Shown one piece after another: positions 19,095 through 28,141 of a stretch of DNA of 64,000 nt; within the stretch, counting starts at the first letter, position 1, and every line of letters starts with the position of its first letter. Where the stretch lies: contig OZ020244.1 of the NCBI GenBank assembly GCA_963971285.1, positions 18,476,001 through 18,540,000 on the forward strand, written 5' to 3'. The translations under genes were made by a program, and so were the position numbers. The DNA is from Astropecten irregularis. Taxonomy: Eukaryota > Echinodermata > Asteroidea > Paxillosida > Astropectinidae. The notes beneath the pieces were generated by a model. That model made no database searches. It was not told the origin of the DNA and saw only the letters and a list, made by a program, of their open reading frames with translations.

Positions 19095-20143
19095 AGTGTT
19101 CCTTCGTTTTGAACGTGCACAGTACCGTAGTACCGTAAAGACCTTGCCATTGCCCAATGAGAAGCTCTGTACAACAAGCTCCGCCCAATTCAGACGGTTG
19201 CATTCATTGAACATCATACATATTCATGTTATACAAATAGCTCTTTATGAAAGGCAGAAAACCCCGTAATATATACTTGTGTAGTAAATACATGTATACA
19301 AAGTTTTACTCATGCGCAGAGCTGCAGCAATGTGCACCTGTAGCTGTATTAACGTATTGTAAACCTTCACTGTAGGCCAACTGTATTAAATGGTCCCCAT
19401 TCAGCGCATTGCGGTACGAATAATGAAAAAGGAACTCCACTTGTGAATAGGCATTGAGCGCGTAAAAGAATGTCATTTGAATGAGGGTTGTGTGCCGTGG
19501 CTCTGTCGCGACCCTCATTTTATATAAAGGTATTAATAATTATACAAAACAGTTTGTCGCTTATAATGCTGTGCAAGTAATAATGTTTATTATTGTGCTA
19601 TGCCAATGTATAATTTTTTTTAGTCCAAGAAATTAGATAATGAAGTAACAAAACAGTTTAATATTTCGGGTTGCTGTAGCTGCCTTCAAACATGGAAAGC
19701 ATATGCACTCACTTTCGATATGGCATTTATTTCTCTATCCTATTAATTTCTGATGTTGATAAGTGTTCCTGAGACATGTTTCGAATACGCGTGCACATTT
19801 TTCAACATATAAAAATGTTTTCCTTAATTTTGATGGATACAAACAATAATTTAATATGTGTCTTCCAATGCTATTTTCTGGACTTTTACTGTATTTTACA
19901 CTGACAATTTTTCATGCTGCGAATTCTTTCTCCAATTTGTGTTTTGTTTCAACTTTGAAGACAGTCAAACAATTTTGGCCGACTTTTCTTAACCATTGTC
20001 ATACCGGCCGGTACTTTCCAACAGTTTCACTATCTGTAAAGAACAACTTATTACCGTCGTGCACAAAAATCGAAATGCACTGTAGCTGACCGTAGCGTAT
20101 CAATTCTGACTATGCACAGCCGACTTGAATACCATTAGGACAC

Positions 20144-20985
20144 AGTACGTTATCTCATCTGAATGTGAACAGCCTTCCTGAATAGCATCAGGCCAGTACG
20201 TTGTCTCATCTGAATGTGAACAGCCTTCCTGAATAGCATCAGGCCAGTACGTTATCTCATCTGAATGTGAACAGCAGACCTGAATAGCATTAGGACAGTA
20301 CGTTATCTCGTCTGGATGTGAACAGCAGACCTGAATAGCATCAGGCCAGTACGTTATCTCATCTGAATGTGAACAGCAGACCTGAATAGCATCAGGCCAG
20401 TACGTTATCTCATCTGAATGTGAACAGCAGACCTGAATAGCATCAGGCCAGTACGTTATCTCATCTGAATGTGAACAGCAGACCTGAATAGCATTAGGCC
20501 AGTACGTTATCTCATCTGAATGTGAACAGCAGACCTGAATAGCATTAGGCCAGTACGTTATCTCATCTGAATGTGAACAGCAGACCTGAATAGCATTAGG
20601 CCAGTACGTTATCTCATCTGAATGTGAACAGCCTTCCTGAATAGCATTAGGGCAGTACGTTATCTCATCTGAATGTGAACAGCCTTCCTGAATATCATTG
20701 GGACTGTACGTTATCTCATCTGAATGTGAACAGCCGACCTGAATAGCATTAGGGCAGTACGTTATCTCATCTGAATGTGAACAGCAGACCTGAATATCAT
20801 TGGGACTGTACGTTATCTAATCTGAATGTGAACAGCCGACCTGAATAGCATCAGGCCAGTACGTTATCTCATCTGAATGTGAACAGCCTTCCTGAATATC
20901 ATTAGGACTGTACGTTATCTCATCTGAATGTGAACAGCAGACCTGAATATCATTTGGGCAGTACGTTATCTCATCTGAATGAACC
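20144..20985 (+). repeat. 51-bp minisatellite, left arm (about 16 units)
   Basis: The unit begins GTACGTTATCTCATCTGAAT and continues with GTGAACAGC(A/C)(G/T) and CCTGAATA(G/T)CAT(C/T)(A/G)GG. Units differ mainly at a GACC/TTCC dimorphism and the CAT(C/T)AGG word, so higher-order shuffling of two or three variants is visible. It is non-coding. The opposite-strand array at 23,075 carries the same variants. Confidence 0.95.
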
Positions 20986-21049
20986 GCCTATAGCTCAATT
21001 CAGACAGTTGCATTCATTAAACATGATACATATTTATGCAGTTATACTT

Positions 21050-22770
21050 TTTCATTTTTTTCACACACACATTTATTTCCATTAAGTACAAGCAAATTGA
21101 AATGCAGGAGACAACAATAAATTAATGAAGATACACACTGTATACAAAGAATCAATGCAGGTACATAAATGGTGGCATGTTCAAGAAGCCGAAGCTTGTA
21201 TAGATATGCCTTAAACATAACTAGCTTAAGAGATACTAAGTGAAGAGGTGGGACAAAACAAATAAGACGAACACAACAGACAAACATACGGACAGAAAAT
21301 ACAACCGACGAGACATAAAACAATCTGATAACATGGGCATGACCTTAAAAGCAATAATATGATATGCTAAAACTAAAAGACGAAACAAAAAACTTTAATG
21401 TATATACTGTACTGTTGACAGCATGAGACAATGGTGAATAAAGTAAACAAGACATGAGAAAAATAATTCAATAGTGGTAATGTCAATACGAGAACCAAAA
21501 TAATGATATTCAAAATAATAATAGGTATAATGAAATGAAGATAAGAGAATAAAACCAATGAATAACAGAAGGACAAAAACTTTAAGAAGCTAAGTCACAT
21601 AATGAGAGAGGAGAGCGTTCTTATAAGAGGACTTGAATCCACCCACGGATGGTTTGGCCTTTATAGTTTGATGTAAAGAATTCCAAAGGCGGGGACCATA
21701 GAATCTCAACGTGTGAATGGAATATGACGTGCGGGTGAAGGGTAGAAAAAGATTGTTTCGGGATCGAGTGCAATATGAATGTATGTCGTGAACTGTAGTG
21801 AAGTAGGAGGAAAAAGATCGAGGTAGAAGATTATGAACGTGCTTATACATAAAAATGCCAGTGTGTAGTTTGTTGATGTCGGAGAGTGTCAGGGTATGCA
21901 GTCTAGCGAATAGAGGGGGGGGGGGGAGTGCTGTCACGAGGATGAGAATTGGTACAAATTCTAATTGCCCTTTTCTGAGTAACAATGAGTGAATGAAGTT
22001 TATTGTTACTAGAGCGTGCCCACACAATATTGCAGTAATTGAGGTAGGGTAGGACTAGTGTATTGTAAAGTGTGAAAATAGTAGATGATGGTAGAAAAGA
22101 GCGAAGTTTGGACATTACACCGGTATTACGAGAAACAATCTAAGTTATATAGGAAATATGTTCGGACCAAGAAAGTTTGTCATCGATGAGCACTCCCAGA
22201 AACTTCGTCGATTGAACTCGAGCAATGGGAATGTTGTCAATGAAAATCGAGTTGGCATCAGATACACGCGTGCTGGATCTTGAAAACAGCATGTATTTAG
22301 TTTTGTGTTGATTAAGGGAGAGTTTGTTGGCTCTGAACCAGGAAGATACTTTCAGCATTTCAGAATTCTAAGTGTTGTCCAAAGAAGCATAATTAGAGTG
22401 AGAGTAAAGGATTGTAGTGTCATCTGCAACAAGAATGAATTTGAGAAGGGATGAAGATTAATGCAGATCATTAACATAAATGAGTAAGAGTAAAGGACCG
22501 AGTATAGAACCCTGAGGAACGCCATGTTGAACATTCTTGTACGTAGAGTAAGAGTTATGAACAGTAGTGTACTGCTGTCTGTTATGCAAATAAGAAGCAA
22601 ACCACTCTAAGGAAGTCCCTCTGATACCATAGTAATCAAGTTTAGATAACAATATTTCGTGGTTGATGGTATCGAAGGCTTTAGAGGGGTCGATAAACAC
22701 ACCAGCCGTTGTTTTTCTTTTTACAAGCTGCATCGGTGAGTTGGTCAACAGGTTGAACCAGATACTATAT
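21050..22770 (-). mobile_element. 5'-truncated CR1/L2/Rex-like LINE fragment
   Basis: Minus-strand frames encode the C-terminal half of a non-LTR reverse transcriptase in pieces. These are FIDPSKAFDTINHEILLSKL and GVPQGSILGPLLLLIYVNDL (22,458-22,748), NKLSLNQHKTKYMLFS and STKFLGVLIDDKLSWSEH (22,140-22,358), PYLNYCNIVWARS (about 22,030) and LRFYGPRLWNSLHQTIK (about 21,670). Frameshifts separate the pieces, and the catalytic YADD-type part falls in a shifted frame around 22,440. It is truncated before the RT N-terminus and dead. It interrupts an internal copy of the foldback arm. Confidence 0.88.
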
Positions 22771-22779
22771 TATTTATAT

Positions 22780-23040
22780 TTATATTTTTGGCATACTCGC
22801 AGAAACCCAGTGCAGTTATAATGCAAAGTGTAATAGTCGACCGAAGAGCAGGAGTAAACCTTCACTGTACTGTTTGATCCCCATCCCCATTGCTCGTACA
22901 TTGCAGTATACGAACAATGAAATAGGAACGCCGCTTGTGAATAGGCTTTGAGCGCGTAAAAGAATGTCATTTGAATGAGGGTTGTGGGGCGTGTATGTCG
23001 ACGCGACTATTCGTGTCAGTATTTGAGAAAGGCATAGCTA
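22780..23040 (+). repeat. Internal diverged copy of foldback-arm sequence
   Basis: TTGAGCGCGTAAAAGAATGTCATTTGAATGAGGGTTGTG and neighbours match 19,320-19,520 in the same orientation at about 80%. Another piece, 20,983-21,047, matches 19,170-19,235. The two pieces are the halves of one copy separated by the LINE. Confidence 0.75.
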
Positions 23041-23074
23041 GGCTACTAACAATCAAACCGTACTTGCCCTAATG

Positions 23075-23700
23075 ATATTAAGGAAGGCTGTTCACATTCA
23101 GATGAGATAACGTACTGGCCTGATGCTATTTAGGTCTGCTGTTCACATTCAGATGAGATAACGTACAGTCCCAATGCTATTCAGGTCTGCTGTTCACATT
23201 CAGATGAGATAACGTACTGTCCTGATGCTATTCAGGTCTGCTGTTCACATTCAGATGAGACAACGTACTGGCCTGATGCTATTCAGGTCTGCTGTTCACA
23301 TTCAGATGAGATAACGTACAGTCCCAATGATATTCAGGAAGGCTGTTCACATTCAGATGAGATAACGTACTGTCCTGATGCTATTCAGGTCTGCTGTTCA
23401 CATTCAGATGAGACAACGTACTGGCCTGATGCTATTCAGGTCTGCTGTTCACATTCAGATGAGATAACGTACTGGCCTGATGCTATTCAGGAAGGCTGTT
23501 CACATTCAGATGAGACAACGTACTGGCCTGATGCTATTCAGGTCTGCTGTTCACATTCAGATGAGATAACGTACTGGCCTGATGCTATTCAGGAAGGCTG
23601 TTCACATTCAGATGAGATAACGTACTGCTCTAATGCTATTCAGGAAGGCTGTTCACATTCAGATGAGATAACGTACTGCCCTTATGATATTCAGCTCGGC
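23075..23700 (-). repeat. 51-bp minisatellite, right arm (about 12 units)
   Basis: This is the same unit as at 20,144-20,985 on the opposite strand (ATTCAGATGAGATAACGTAC), with the same dimorphisms but about four fewer units. The two arrays together can fold into an enormous hairpin. Confidence 0.95.
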
Positions 23701-24717
23701 TGTGACAGTCATACGGTTCCGTCAGCTACAGTGTATTTCGATTTTTGTGCACGACGGTAATAAGTTGTTTTTTAAAGATAAGTATAAAACTGTTGTACCG
23801 GTATGACAAAAGTCGGAAAGTTGAAACAAAACACGAATTGGAGATAGAATTTGCAACATGAAATTCTTTCAGTCTAAAATACAGTAAAAGTCCAGAAATA
23901 GCATTGGAAGACCCAAATCAATTTTTTTTTTTGTATCCATCGAAATTAAGGACAATTTGTTTATATGTTGAAAAATGTGCACCCGCGTATTCGAAACATG
24001 TCTCAGAAACACTTATCAACATAAGGAAATTAATAGGATAGAGAAATATAATGCCATATCGAAAGTGAGTGCATATGCTTTCCATGATGAAACAGCTTTC
24101 AGTTCAGTGTATTCATCGAACGAGACGTTTGAAGGCAGCTACAGCAACCCGAACAAAACTGTTTTGTTACTTCATTATCTAATTTCTTGGACTAAAAAAA
24201 AATATACATTGGCATAGCACAATAATAAACATTATTACTTGCACAGCATTAAGCAGCAAACTGTTTTGTATATTATTAATACCTTTATATAAAATGAGGG
24301 TCGCGACAGAGCCACGACACACAACCCTTATTCAAATGACATTCTTTTACGCGCTCAATGCCTATTCACAAGTGGAGTTCCTTTTTCATTATTCGTACCG
24401 CAATGCGCTGAATGGGGACCATTTAATACAGTTGGCCTACAGTGAAGGTTTACAATACGTTAATACAGAGCTACAGGTGCACATTGCTGCAGCTCTGCGC
24501 ATGAGTAAAACTTTGTATACATGTATTTACTACACAGGTATATATTACGGGGTTCTGCCTTTCATAAAGAGCTATTTGTATAACATGAATATATATGATG
24601 TTCAATGAATGCAACCGTCTGAATTGGGCGGAGCTTGTTGTACAGAGCTTCTCATTGGGCAATGGCAAGGTCTTTACGGTACTACGGTACTGTGCACGTT
24701 CAAAACGAAGGAACACT

Positions 24718-24890
24718 ACGACCACGTTCAGCCAGCGATGGGGGTAGCTGAATTCAGCCAGACCAACTTCCCACTCGCCGTCGAAAGTCATGGTGGTAGG
24801 TAAATTCACCTTATAGTGCGTGACCGTGTTGGTCGGGAACACGTCAAAGCTGCTGTTGCTCGGCAGCGTGATGTAATGCGAATCCATCAT
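24718..24890 (-). pseudogene. Penton-like minor capsid protein (PY), N-terminal part
   Basis: About 57 codons from the ATG at 24,890 encode the start of the PY protein: a SNSSFDVFPTNTVTHYKVNL strand pair and the diagnostic GEWEVGLAEFSYPH segment. The frame then runs into the nested element at 24,717 and continues in unrelated sequence. The remainder of the gene is at 18,518-19,094. The adjacent integrase gene follows the same strand. Confidence 0.88.
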
Positions 24891-24940
24891 GATGAGAAGC
24901 CCGCCAATGTCTGTCGCTGGTGTAAGCGGTACGAGGTGTT

Positions 24941-26011
24941 TTATACCGTGAGCAGGTCGCTAACCCAGCTATTAAATTTGTCCGGATAGCCCAGCCATTT
25001 TACCATGTGCTCCGTGGTACCCCGCCTCTTTCTGGTTCGCAGAACCTTTTCCACTTGATAGACGTCATCCGTTTTGATCACGCTCTGTAATTCGTGCTCG
25101 TAAAACGTGCCCAATAACTCTTCCCCGCCGTAGTCTTTCAGCTTGTACACGGGTGGATCCCGGGGGATTCTTTGGCTCACGGTAAACATCTCGGTGGTCC
25201 AGTTGGGTAGGTATCCCTTACGAAAAGGTCTGGTCGCCATGCTGATACGGACCGTGTCTCCCACGTCAAATCTATAGCGCCTAGAACTGGGACCCCGACC
25301 CGGGTTGCCGTACAGCGTACGACGGATGTCCTCGGCGTTGGAGTCGTCGACCGAAGCGGGGGTGGTTTTGATGCTTCGGTGAAAGGCGTGATTGTAAGAG
25401 GAGAGGAGACTGGGGAGGACGTCCATGTAGGCCCGGGTATTTTTGGCGGTAAAGTATTTCCACATCTTCGTTTTCAAGGTCCGATTGAATCTCTCCACCA
25501 CGCTGGCCTTGGTCTCGTTGTTGGTCGTGAAGAATCGTATACCGTTCTCCTTCAAAAGACCTTGCACCGAACGGTTGGTAAACTCGGTACCCTTATCCGT
25601 CTGGAGCACACCCGGTCTGCGTCCTTCGCTAAAGATACGCCGGAAGGCGCTCACCACGGTCTCCGCCTTCTTGTTCTTGAGAGGTTCCGCCCACGCGTAC
25701 TTTGAGAGAATATCGATGCAGGTGAGCAGGAATTTGTACCCGTCGTTAAACTTCGACAGGGATGACATGTCCACCAGGTCCGCCTGCCACTGTTGGTCCA
25801 CGCCGTAGACGATCACTCTATTTCGCTTGAAACGTCTACGGATCGGTCTGTGTAGGGTGTGTGTAGGTTGTCGACTCAACCAATCTCTCACCAGTTTCCT
25901 GTTCGCTTCGACCCCTTCTTTTTTTACGGCGCGGTAAACAGCATCCACACCACCAAAGGCGGCCGGACTGCTCGGGTCGTAGTACACCTTTCTGAGAGCC
26001 GTCTCCGCCAT
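24941..26011 (-). CDS. Retroviral-type integrase with C-terminal chromodomain
   Basis: This intact 356-residue integrase carries out element insertion. Residues about 15-50 form the N-terminal helical region. The rve core carries the D,D-E triad: D78 in WQADLVDM, D139 in LQTDKGTEF and E173 in ASVVERFNR. Residues about 245-300 form an SH3-like region (YRFDVGDTVRIS). Residues about 313-356 form a chromodomain (YQVEKVLRTRKRRG, MVKWLGY, NSWV), which in related integrases can bind modified histones. The 6-bp target duplication flanking the element is the product expected of this enzyme family. No lesion is seen, so this protein may still be active and could act in trans. Confidence 0.94.
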   Translation of the reverse strand: MAETALRKVYYDPSSPAAFGGVDAVYRAVKKEGVEANRKLVRDWLSRQPTHTLHRPIRRRFKRNRVIVYGVDQQWQADLVDMSSLSKFNDGYKFLLTCIDILSKYAWAEPLKNKKAETVVSAFRRIFSEGRRPGVLQTDKGTEFTNRSVQGLLKENGIRFFTTNNETKASVVERFNRTLKTKMWKYFTAKNTRAYMDVLPSLLSSYNHAFHRSIKTTPASVDDSNAEDIRRTLYGNPGRGPSSRRYRFDVGDTVRISMATRPFRKGYLPNWTTEMFTVSQRIPRDPPVYKLKDYGGEELLGTFYEHELQSVIKTDDVYQVEKVLRTRKRRGTTEHMVKWLGYPDKFNSWVSDLLTV

Positions 26012-26176
26012 CCGTAAATTCGGAGTCCTGGAGAACGACGGTGCTCTTGCAACATATGATCAAACACCGAATTCTCTCGAAGGCGTGTCTGCAGTCGCTA
26101 GGTACGGGACACTTTGTCGTCATCTTTCATCCGTCGGAGGTGGGGGAAATGAGGATGAGTGAATGTTACTGTTTCT

Positions 26177-26686
26177 TTAATAGGGCGTCCAATGGTGGCC
26201 TTTCGAGACCGCGGGTTTCAGGGGCACGGTATTCTTCTTCTTCTTCTTCTTCTTCTTTTTCGTCTCTTTCTCTACTTCCTGGAATAGCGGCAAATGCGAC
26301 GCCTTGGCGAACAGGGTTGGGTGGGGTGTAGGACCCTCCGCATCCATCTTTTCTTCCTTCGGACTCGGTTCGGAGGCATCCGCGCTTAATTTGACAGACC
26401 CCGTCCCCGCGGGATGTAGGTCGGGTTCATTCTGCGTCTTCTGCTGAAGCGTCAGAGTCAGGGGGGCGTTCCTCTGCCTGTTGAACTCCACGTAACGACG
26501 GAGAGCCTGGTGATACAGCTTAACTTTATCGTGGTCCGACACGTCACTCCTGTCCAGCACTCGCTTCATTTCTTCATCCAGGTCGTGCATGACCCTCGTT
26601 ACCGGCGTCTGTTCCACTCTCTTGGTTCTCTGTAATTTCTCCAGGGTATCCTGCGGCACGAGAACCATTTTCTTGGCGTGCTGCAT
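26177..26686 (-). CDS. Conserved-type Polinton protein with poly-lysine tail (169 aa)
   Basis: This intact frame has starts at 26,686 (MQHAKKMVLVPQ) or six codons on (MVLVPQDTLEKLQ); I cannot choose between them. Residues 7-100 are helical and charged, with a pattern of LD-EM-RVL and KVKLYHQALRRYVEF that I associate with small proteins next to Polinton capsid and ATPase genes. I cannot name a function. The C-terminal third is disordered, with a run of ten lysines encoded by a (TTC)n microsatellite-like tract at 26,229-26,262, which may vary between copies. It lies 24 bp from the next upstream gene on the same strand. Confidence 0.7.
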   Translation of the reverse strand: MQHAKKMVLVPQDTLEKLQRTKRVEQTPVTRVMHDLDEEMKRVLDRSDVSDHDKVKLYHQALRRYVEFNRQRNAPLTLTLQQKTQNEPDLHPAGTGSVKLSADASEPSPKEEKMDAEGPTPHPTLFAKASHLPLFQEVEKETKKKKKKKKKNTVPLKPAVSKGHHWTPY

Positions 26687-26709
26687 GACGACTATTTAAA
26701 CAGCAGTCC

Positions 26710-27018
26710 TCAGAGAGCGCTGAGAACGGGGGTGAGGAGGGCACCGAGAAAACCTCCTTTCTGACTCAGCGCTTTCTTCTTCTTCTGAAGACTGACCTTT
26801 CGATTACCCAAGGTGCGTAGATGGTGCTTGTACTTTCCGAGCCGTCTCTTGTCCGGGGGCGTTAAGGGAATGTTTCCGTTGAGCACGTTGAGGGCGCACT
26901 CGCACAGGCAGTGAACGAGTTCTTTATTGGCACCGTGGATGATCCCCTGGCGTTGCTTGGCGGTGCCCTTTGCCAGAACGTGGAGATAAGGCGCGTGACG
27001 TCTCAGGCGGGTAGACAT
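26710..27018 (-). CDS. Small basic conserved Polinton protein (102 aa)
   Basis: This intact 102-residue, highly basic protein has a central segment NKELVHCLCECALNVLNGNI followed by KRRLGKYKHHLRTLG and a C-terminal KKKKALSQKGGFLGALL ending in a hydrophobic PVLSAL. This layout (Cys-containing helix, basic helix, KGGFL tail) recurs beside Polinton capsid genes in marine invertebrates, as far as I recall, and the proteins are usually annotated as uncharacterised. A virion-core or DNA-condensing role is plausible from charge and size only. Confidence 0.75.
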   Translation of the reverse strand: MSTRLRRHAPYLHVLAKGTAKQRQGIIHGANKELVHCLCECALNVLNGNIPLTPPDKRRLGKYKHHLRTLGNRKVSLQKKKKALSQKGGFLGALLTPVLSAL

Positions 27019-27054
27019 TTTCGAATGATAGCGAGGGGATGGAATCCCTCGTAT

Positions 27055-27693
27055 TTAAACCTTCGGGACGTACACGACCGAAAAATCGGGCGGCAATATG
27101 TTCGTCCTCAGTCGAAGGTCTTCCCCCGTCTCCGGCTTGAGATCGACAAAGAGATAGCCGTAGGGCCTGGTGGTGGCGTCCCGATAGGCTTCCACGACGA
27201 ATTTGGTCCTGCCGGGGTACATCTGTTTGGCGAGGTGGGTGATCTGCGAGGCGTCTCTGAGGTTTTTAAACAGGACCATATAGTGCGAATTCAAACTGAC
27301 CGTTCTCATGGCCTTTCCCCTGTGAAAGAGATTCTGCAGTATGAGTACCACCGAAAGGTTCCTGTGATGACTTCCCTTGGTGAAGAGGTCAACGACCCGG
27401 TCGTTGTTTCCGACCTCTGACATCAAGTCGTCGATCACAATAAGGTTTCTCTTCGCTCGGTCGAGACCCGATAAAAGATCGTCCGGAAATCCTTCCACAA
27501 AATGCAGACGAGGGTCCAGGCTAGCCAACTGATCGTAAACATCTTGATATTCCCCGTAACACCACACTATGCGCTCCGGAGGGGGTTGGATAGCGCGGTC
27601 GTCTAATAGAAGCTTCTTGACAAATTGAGTCTTGCCCGATCCCGTCGGTCCCGCAATGACGCAGGAAAAAGGATGTTTCAAGCTTCCTTCCAT
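27055..27693 (-). CDS. Packaging ATPase, FtsK/HerA-like (A32-type)
   Basis: This intact 212-residue ATPase has Walker A GPTGSGKT at residues 15-22 and Walker B NLIVIDDL at 83-90 (D88, D89). A likely sensor glutamine lies in VVLILQNLFH, and a C-terminal strand region is present (YGYLFVDLKP). Length and motif spacing fit the genome-packaging ATPase of Polintons and related viruses, which drives DNA into the preformed capsid. It starts at 27,693 on the minus strand and is separated from the polymerase by an AT-rich spacer. Confidence 0.92.
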   Translation of the reverse strand: MEGSLKHPFSCVIAGPTGSGKTQFVKKLLLDDRAIQPPPERIVWCYGEYQDVYDQLASLDPRLHFVEGFPDDLLSGLDRAKRNLIVIDDLMSEVGNNDRVVDLFTKGSHHRNLSVVLILQNLFHRGKAMRTVSLNSHYMVLFKNLRDASQITHLAKQMYPGRTKFVVEAYRDATTRPYGYLFVDLKPETGEDLRLRTNILPPDFSVVYVPKV

Positions 27694-28141
27694 GAAGACG
27701 ACTGAGTGTCGGTGTAGCGCGGGGAGTTATTTTATCGGTAGGTCTAAGTCTTCTTTACTACTATTTGAGTCTTCATTGGTAGGGTATACACCTTTTGACT
27801 AGACTTTTCCCGATTCATTATTTTTATTGATTTTTATTCTCATTATAAATCAATGGAAGGGGACCCTTTAAATTATACTTTTAATCGTAAAATGATGGTA
27901 TATATATATATATATACATATACGTATAAGTATGTATAAGTATAAGTACCTAAGTATTATTACGGGCAATCACTTAAGTTGACAGACACCTCGATAGGAT
28001 AGATAACGGTTACGATAATCGGAATGTAAGCGAGTAAAGGTACTACGGAGTACAAAGAAAAAAAAAAGAAACGAGAAAAAAAAGGTATAAAAAACCTACG
28101 CTAATAGATAAGAATAACGGGAATAAGGGTAACATAGGCTG
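27694..28141. other. AT-rich spacer after the polymerase gene
   Basis: No gene is present. A (TA)n run lies at about 27,898-27,916, and GTATAAGTA repeats lie at about 27,921-27,950. A minus-strand AATAAA (plus TTTATT near 27,827) about 310 bp past the polymerase stop could be its polyadenylation signal. Confidence 0.5.

Larger units (their letters stand above)
19095..24717. mobile_element. Nested foldback-type element splitting the penton gene
   Basis: AGTGTTCCTTCGTTTTGAAC at 19,095 and its exact complement ending at 24,717 begin very long inverted arms: left to about 20,985, right from about 23,070. The outer 450 bp of the arms match at roughly 97%. Further in they carry indels. Each arm ends internally in a 51-bp minisatellite in opposite orientation. 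The core (20,985-23,070) holds a degraded direct copy of arm sequence interrupted by a LINE fragment. No transposase frame is present. Long inverted arms with internal tandem repeats are the layout of foldback (FB/Galileo-like) elements. I could not find a target duplication at the edges, so formation by inverted duplication during repair is an alternative. Confidence 0.85.

Noticed and set aside
18518..19177. 219-residue intact minor capsid ORF
   Set aside because: Its first 28 codons lie in the nested element's inverted arm, and the true N-terminus is at 24,718-24,890. It is half of a split gene.
20144..23700. Regularly spaced repeats resembling a CRISPR array
   Set aside because: The whole 51-bp unit repeats with no unique spacers, the arrays are inside inverted arms, and the context is eukaryotic. 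It is a minisatellite.
26041..26331. Plus-strand ORF with a serine run
   Set aside because: It is the antisense read of the (TTC)n tract that encodes the poly-lysine run of the 169-aa gene.
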